Source: Chara braunii (taxonomy: Eukaryota; Streptophyta; Charophyceae; Charales; Characeae). From it: 20,972 bases of DNA. Under the pieces are notes generated by a model. It was not told the DNA's origin. It ran no database searches and worked only from the letters and a program-made list of their open reading frames with translations. Made by a program: the position numbers and the translations under genes. The stretch is from the NCBI GenBank assembly GCA_003427395.1, contig BFEA01000001.1, positions 5,221,824-5,242,795 of the forward strand. The letters run 5' to 3'. Shown one piece after another: positions 16,569 through 20,972 of the stretch (the stretch's first letter is position 1; each line of letters starts with the position of its first letter).

Positions 16569-17242
16569 GGACCTTACCTGATCCTTGCACGGGCTGCCCA
16601 CCCGGGACCCGGGCGGCCTGGCTGGTAGCCTAGACTATAAGTCATTTTCAGCAGTTAGGTAAAAACCAAGATCTGTGAAAACTAATTTATAGGAATATAA
16701 ATCAATTTTGACGTTAACAATAAAACCCTTAGTAAAAAATATATGTTATTTAAAATAAGGATACAAACAATTTTTGCCAAGGAGACACCTTCAAATTCTT
16801 AGTCAAACACGAGTTTAAAATTAAAAAAAATAGAAAAAAAATAAAAAATAAACAGTAAAAAATAATATGTTCGCTGAGGTATGGGAGGATATGTTTGAGA
16901 ACATGTTTGAGCGTTCGAAAAAAACCCGAATACGTTCATTGTGCTATACATCTCATAGGACTATAAACATGATTTTTTTAAGAAAACAAAAAAAATAGAT
17001 ATTTAAGTTCTTGAACATACGCTGCTGCACCAGGTAGTGATTTTATGTGGAAAAACTTGTTTTTCTCCTCGGCACTTCCAGTGGTTCTCAAAAAGTATTT
17101 TTCTATTTTTTTTTTTCAGTTGTTTTACTTCACGTAGAATTTTGTTCTTGGAGGAGGCCTGAAAAACGTACTATCATAATCTTGAATACATTTCGTGCAA
17201 ACCTAACAATTTGTTTTGTTAGGTTTTCACGAATCTTGTGTT
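16025..17242. mobile_element. 1218-bp non-autonomous DNA transposon inserted in (GA)n
   Basis: Terminal inverted repeats of 30 bp (16025-16054 and 17213-17242) match at 27 positions. They begin AACAC and share GAAAACCTAACAAAAC. The interior is AT-rich, has no long frame and repeats the motif ATAGRACTATAA (near 16284, 16348, 16690 and 16957). A 15-of-16 subterminal inverted repeat lies near 17194-17230. Both flanks are (AG)n, so the target was a GA microsatellite and the duplication length cannot be read. The superfamily is unknown. It is split by the insert at 16361-16633. Confidence 0.75.
16361..16633. mobile_element. 273-bp hAT-like insertion nested in the 1.2-kb element
   Basis: CTAAGCTACCAG at the left end and CTGGTAGCCTAG at the right end are inverted with one mismatch. 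The direct repeat ACTATAAG flanks both sides (16353-16360 and 16634-16641). An 8-bp duplication is typical of hAT elements. The ends are GC-rich, the middle is AT-rich, and a run of 33 T lies at 16532-16564. Removing the insert and one copy of the direct repeat restores the host element's recurring ATAGAACTATAAG motif. Confidence 0.75.
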
Positions 17243-17270
17243 AGAGAGAGAGAGAGAGAGAGAGAGAGAN

Positions 17271-17329
<59 letters not shown>

Positions 17330-17339
17330 GAGAGAGAAA
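17243..17339. repeat. (GA)n microsatellite, right of the insertion
   Basis: About 40 AG units with one N at 17270, ending in imperfect GAGAAAG. Confidence 0.97.
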
Positions 17340-17614
17340 GAAACCCAAATTAAGTTGTATTTTTTGAATTCACATAGTCTTGATTGCTTGCTTCTTCTGT
17401 TTTCCATCTCTCTCCTTCCTCTTCATTTATCTTCGTTATCCCTTCTCTCCTTCTCCGATATACCCTTGACCAGTCACCATGCTGACTGACCCAGTCCTCG
17501 GTCATGAAAAAAAAAACAAAGTTTTCGAAAAATCTATGTTATGAAAAGAAATAAACAGAACAACTTTTGTCAGAGGGTCACATCCAAACTCCTTACCAAA
17601 TTTGAAAAAAAAAA
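17340..17614. other. no gene recognised
   Basis: Pyrimidine-rich at 17390-17460 and then AT-rich; no feature identified. Confidence 0.4.
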
Positions 17615-17716
17615 AAAAACAAATTCCATTGTTTTTCTTTAAATAAAAATAAACAAATTTCACTGTTTTTCTTACAAAAAAAAAAAACAAATCCCATTGT
17701 TTTTCTTACAAAAAAA
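17615..17716. repeat. 34-bp tandem repeat, 3 copies
   Basis: The word ACAAATYCCATTGTTTTTCTT recurs with its C at 17620, 17654 and 17688, exactly 34 bp apart. The rest of each unit is A-rich. Confidence 0.85.
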
Positions 17717-18190
17717 AAAACTAAACAACTTTTGACTCAGAAAAATGAGTTTTTGATTTAAAAAATCGAAAACGAAGCCCAATTAAAAAATATATATATA
17801 GATATCATATTGTAGAGCTCTAAAAGATTTACAACCCCATATTTTTTGTTTTTCTTTTTAACATATTCGGCCCCCCAAAAAAATCCTGAAAGTTGTGGCC
17901 GGAGCTTGGCCTGCCGTGGCTGGCTCCCATCACGGGCCCGACCGCCTTCTCGACTTTGCACTCCCCTTTTCTTGTGTATGTGAATGTGTGGAATTGTGAA
18001 AATAACTGCATGTTTTTCCTTATTTGACTGAGCATGTTTTTGAAACCCCTGTCAGTAATTAGATTATAATGTTTGTCTCATGTGTACGGATGTGATCTTC
18101 TTTGTCTTTCAGTGCACACTCATGGTTTTTGTTGAACTTTATTGCATGTGCGAAGTCGTGGATGAATACATGATATTGGGTCTCGTTGCA
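17717..18190. other. no gene recognised
   Basis: AT-rich sequence apart from a short GC-rich patch at 17895-17950. No repeats or exons are supported. Confidence 0.4.
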
Positions 18191-18192
18191 CT

Positions 18193-18486
18193 ACTCTCCA
18201 CTCTTCCAATTCGGAGAGTTTTTTATCGTTGTACTAACTGTCCAATTCCACCCCTAAAAAACCTTCGGATAGTTGTCAGACACTGCGTCGGAAAAACACT
18301 CTCCGGTGGTGGAGAGTGCCCAATTTGCAATGGTGTTTTCCGGATGGACCTCCACCCGACTCTCCAAAATGCTCCAAATTCGGAGAGTATGCCTGGAGTC
18401 TGGGCCGACAAAATGCAAATCACGTTGTGTCCTCCAGTGATGTCAGCCTGTTTGCTAGTGCACTCACGAATTGGAGTTCGGAGAGT
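18193..18486. mobile_element. inverted-repeat element built from ACTCTCC/GGAGAGT hairpins
   Basis: ACTCTCC occurs at 18193, 18298 and 18359; its complement GGAGAGT occurs at 18213, 18311, 18382 and 18480. Together they form three local hairpins. The central one is a perfect 8-bp stem (CACTCTCC-GGTGGT-GGAGAGTG). The outer ends also pair, both with CCAATTCG just inside. A 138-codon frame overlaps but has no recognised domain. It abuts the LINE remnant that follows. No clear target duplication was found. Confidence 0.6.
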
Positions 18487-18596
18487 GGATAGTTAGGGTA
18501 CAAAGCAACCAGATTTTCAGGATCAGAGTACTAAGAACAAATGATAAGTCGCTAGCTTTTAAGCCTAACACACCTATGCGCAGAACTACCCCTCGA

Positions 18597-19362
18597 TCCA
18601 ATCAATTGGACTTGGAGCTCGCAACAATGGCACTTGAGTATCGCTGCTTGCCCACAAATGAAGGATTGATAGACAGATCCTCCCTGGAACAGAAAGGGGT
18701 AGCAACTCATTGCTGCAAATTTTATAAGTCTGCTTTCCCATGCAGACAACTTCCTGAAACCATAGAGCATGTATGTACGCCATGCCCAACATTATCTAGT
18801 TGTGGAGGTGGTGGGATCACATCAGGACCAACCGACGTCAGGGATCCAGCGGCCCTGGAACTGAAAGGCAATAATGTTAGAATTCTGGTTATCTGAACCC
18901 TATGAAAAATTCACGCAAAACCTTTTCACCATTGGAAAAAGGGCAGTTATGTGGGTCACCTGGCTGAGGAGATGCACTTATGAAATGAAAGGATGAAGGC
19001 TACATGGGCCTGATTCTATTGATACAATCAAACAACAGGTCCAGGCTGGGATTTCAATGAAATGGGAACAAACAAAAGAAAAAGTACAATTTTTATCTTC
19101 GCAAACAGAAATTCTTAAACATATCCAAAACTTTACCTGCAGCTAGCTTGGAGGGAACCAAGGGGGGAAATTGGGGAAGGTTGTGTGGGATGGGTCTTGG
19201 GGGGAGCATGATGAGGAGTTGTGCAGGAACTATAGATTGGTCTTTGAGGACTCAACTACGATTGACCCATCCATACCAATGCACTCATTACTCGACTTTC
19301 CGAATCCCTTTCCTCCTCTTGCTACAGCCATAGTCCCAAGATTCTGGTTTGGTTATGACTGA
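18597..19362 (+). pseudogene. decayed LINE (non-LTR retrotransposon) 3' coding end
   Basis: In the first frame (within 18471-18896) a segment reads YRCLPTNEGL, then Cys pairs, then PETIEHV and CP. This is the order seen in the zinc-binding domain (zf-RVT) after the reverse transcriptase of plant-type LINEs. The reading then needs another frame: from about 18877 it runs LEFWLSEPYEKF, then AVMWVTWLRR, again typical of the LINE C-terminus. It continues through an in-frame TGA near 18989 and a TAG near 19143 and ends at 19362. At least one frameshift and two stops show it is dead. The reverse transcriptase core is not in the window. Family assignment rests on motif order only. Confidence 0.6.
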
Positions 19363-19410
19363 AAGGGTGGAGCTTCTCTGAGTGTGCAAAAGTATTGTGC
19401 TAGGTAATAT

Positions 19411-19435
19411 TGCAGGTTTTGGCGCCCAACATGGG
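19411..19435 (+). mobile_element. possible LTR end and tRNA-Lys primer-binding site
   Basis: TGCA at 19411-19414 could end an LTR. Six bases later TGGCGCCCAACATGGG (19420-19435) resembles the complement of a plant lysine tRNA 3' end (14 of 16 by my recollection of that tRNA), as used by many Ty3/gypsy elements. No gag or pol follows, so it is a remnant or a chance match. Confidence 0.35.
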
Positions 19436-19572
19436 TGAAGAGCCACGAAGCAGTGATCATTCCACCAAGAGCTTAGTACTAGCTAACATCATGTTCAATG
19501 AACCCCCCACTTTCCTCTGGGGCTGTCAATGCTGCCAGGAATGAGTGCACCCTTTTTCTATTGTTCTCAGTT

Positions 19573-19626
19573 TGTGACGCCCAACCTCACGTCCGACACG
19601 ACTTCCTGATCGGAGTGTGAGTGGGC
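19573..19626 (+). mobile_element. LTR-start-like sequence with a three-part hairpin
   Basis: TGTGACGCCC resembles the start of many plant gypsy LTRs. It is followed by a hairpin of three stems in a row: GCCCA/TGGGC, CTCAC/GTGAG and CCGA/TCGG (19579-19626). I could not locate the matching LTR end. Confidence 0.3.
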
Positions 19627-19927
19627 CTGAAAGTGCGAAAAGGGGGTATGCCAAGGATTTTAGGAAAGTGGGGGGCGGGGGAAGTCCCAGGTCGGAATTG
19701 AGATCTCCTGTGGCAAGTTTCATGGGTAGAGATGTAAAAGGGTAGGTGAGGGTTGAAGTCTGCGCATGGAGCTACCACCTCGGTTGGTTTCGCCGCCTGG
19801 GTCGGACTCGGACTTGGTGCACCGGCGGGACGCTATGGCTATCGCGCTGTTCAACCACTTGCTGGCGTCGTGTGTTACTGGTCTCAGAGTCTGACGCAGC
19901 TGGCCGCAACCGAAGGCTGTGCACTCG

Positions 19928-20488
19928 TCACTCTTCCTCCGATCGGGTTCGCCGAATGAAGCCGAAGGCTCGGTACTCACAATCCTGCAACCACTCCGAA
20001 CACGGGGGTTGAGGCCAATATGGAGCGATGGCACACCGGGAGATGATGGTCAACGAATGAAAGGGCAGTACGAGGTGGTAGGGAGGGAAGTCGGTTTCCA
20101 GAATAATTATTCCTGGTTCCGCAATGAGGTGGCACGTGTATGAGTTGAGGAATTGAGGGTGGTGGGGAACACACTCGCGAGCTCGGTCGATGTCCCACTT
20201 GCAGATACGTTCGTTTCCCACTGGGTATGGGAATTCAGGAAGGTTTCTCCTCGATCGTGCAAAAAAACACGCGTGCTCCCAGTACTCCCAAAATTCCGGA
20301 TCCCTCAAGCACTCGTGATCAGTAATACGAAAAGGGAGTTTAATACTCATGCTGTGGGGTGAGGCGGGGACTTCGTCATTCGAAAGGTTGGATCGAGCAC
20401 TGACACTGCCGACACTCGTGTAGGCCACGTTGTCTTGATCGGGCTTACACATGTGTGCACAAGGCCTGACCTTCGGTTCGATAGACAA
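19928..20488 (-). CDS. hypothetical ORF, 186 codons
   Basis: The longest frame in the window that is not low-complexity. The product is rich in Pro, Glu, Arg and Cys with no domain, signal or membrane segment that I recognise. Given the number of frames examined, one ORF of this length is not surprising by chance, so I hold it as a candidate exon only. Upstream on its strand lies ordinary sequence with no visible core promoter. Confidence 0.18.
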   Translation of the reverse strand: MSIEPKVRPCAHMCKPDQDNVAYTSVGSVSARSNLSNDEVPASPHSMSIKLPFRITDHECLRDPEFWEYWEHACFFARSRRNLPEFPYPVGNERICKWDIDRARECVPHHPQFLNSYTCHLIAEPGIIILETDFPPYHLVLPFHSLTIISRCAIAPYWPQPPCSEWLQDCEYRAFGFIRRTRSEEE

Positions 20489-20901
20489 TGGCTAATGACC
20501 CGTATTTCGTACGTGCTGGCCTGTTAACCGAGGGTGGACAACCCTAGGTGCGAGGCAGACATCTGATTATCTAGCATGCTTACTCAATTTCGACAGACAA
20601 ATACCCGTCTTCCAGTTTTAGGCATACATAAGCAGGGAAAAAAAGTAAGGTGACAATCAGGATCGTACAAAATTTGATCGCAGACAATTAATCAATCGAT
20701 GGGGTCCATCCATATGGAGGGGAAAACAAATGGGAGAAACAGTCATTCATCAATCACTAGAGACAAGCGAAGGAAAGATCCGAGATGCCGATCGAAAGAA
20801 ACAAAGGCGACTTGCGCCGGATACCAAAATTGCTCAGAAAGAAAGAAGAAGGGCCAAAATTATTCGGAGGGATAAAAGAGAACACCACCACAACACCTCA
20901 C

Positions 20902-20906
<5 letters not shown>

Positions 20907-20972
<66 letters not shown>
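20907..20972. repeat. (CT)n microsatellite at the window edge
   Basis: Uninterrupted CT units run off the end of the window. Confidence 0.98.

Noticed and set aside
1-20972. CRISPR array or bacterial operon structure
   Set aside because: No regularly spaced identical repeats with unique spacers, no gene-dense strand and no ribosome-binding sites; the sequence is eukaryotic in character.

Overview
The window looks like eukaryotic nuclear DNA from a large, repeat-rich genome. It has long simple-sequence tracts ((CT)n, (GA)n, (TG)n, (TTA)n, (GAA)n, poly-A/T), a 164-base N gap inside a microsatellite, and scattered single Ns beside homopolymers. Non-autonomous DNA transposons, retroelement remnants and tRNA-like Pol III promoter heads are present, and there is almost no convincing protein-coding sequence. 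No operons, ribosome-binding sites or CRISPR arrays are visible. The lysine-tRNA-type primer-binding site and the repeat composition suggest a plant or streptophyte alga (a charophyte would fit), but the sequence does not fix the taxon.

Layout. 1-1600: AT-rich start, a GC-rich candidate first exon on the minus strand (1100 to about 716) behind a (GA)n tract, and a 21-bp tandem repeat. 1990-3225: a 157-bp inverted-repeat element, a family of GTCCCACTT termini and a 170-bp duplication. 3660-4120: T-rich and GT/GA low complexity and short tandem repeats. 4688-5415: two copies of a T-tailed repeat around a 177-bp tandem duplication, plus a long hairpin. 5970-7620: TTAA-flanked elements ending ACCACCAGTA, with 43-bp and 49-bp tandem repeats. 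7700-9250: perfect hairpins and two convergent tRNA-like heads. 9300-12120: low complexity and the assembly gap. 12888-15006: an unusual stretch that starts with a near match to the 5' end of small-subunit rRNA, runs through many two-level hairpins, holds a 95-bp structured direct repeat and ends near a weaker match to the 3' end of small-subunit rRNA. 15963-17326: a 1.2-kb inverted-repeat transposon inserted in a (GA)n microsatellite, itself carrying a 273-bp hAT-like insertion with an 8-bp target duplication. 17615-19435: a 34-bp tandem repeat, an element built from ACTCTCC/GGAGAGT hairpins, a decayed LINE 3' end and a possible LTR/primer-binding site. 19570-20972: an LTR-start-like hairpin, weak ORFs and a terminal (CT)n tract.

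I see no set of protein genes working together. The most original signal is the hairpin array at about 13040-14310: stems change sequence while pairing is kept, and the apical loop stays close to CCGTGA. This is what a conserved structured RNA, or an element made of one, would look like. It lies just downstream of the rRNA-like 5' motif. I could not identify it.
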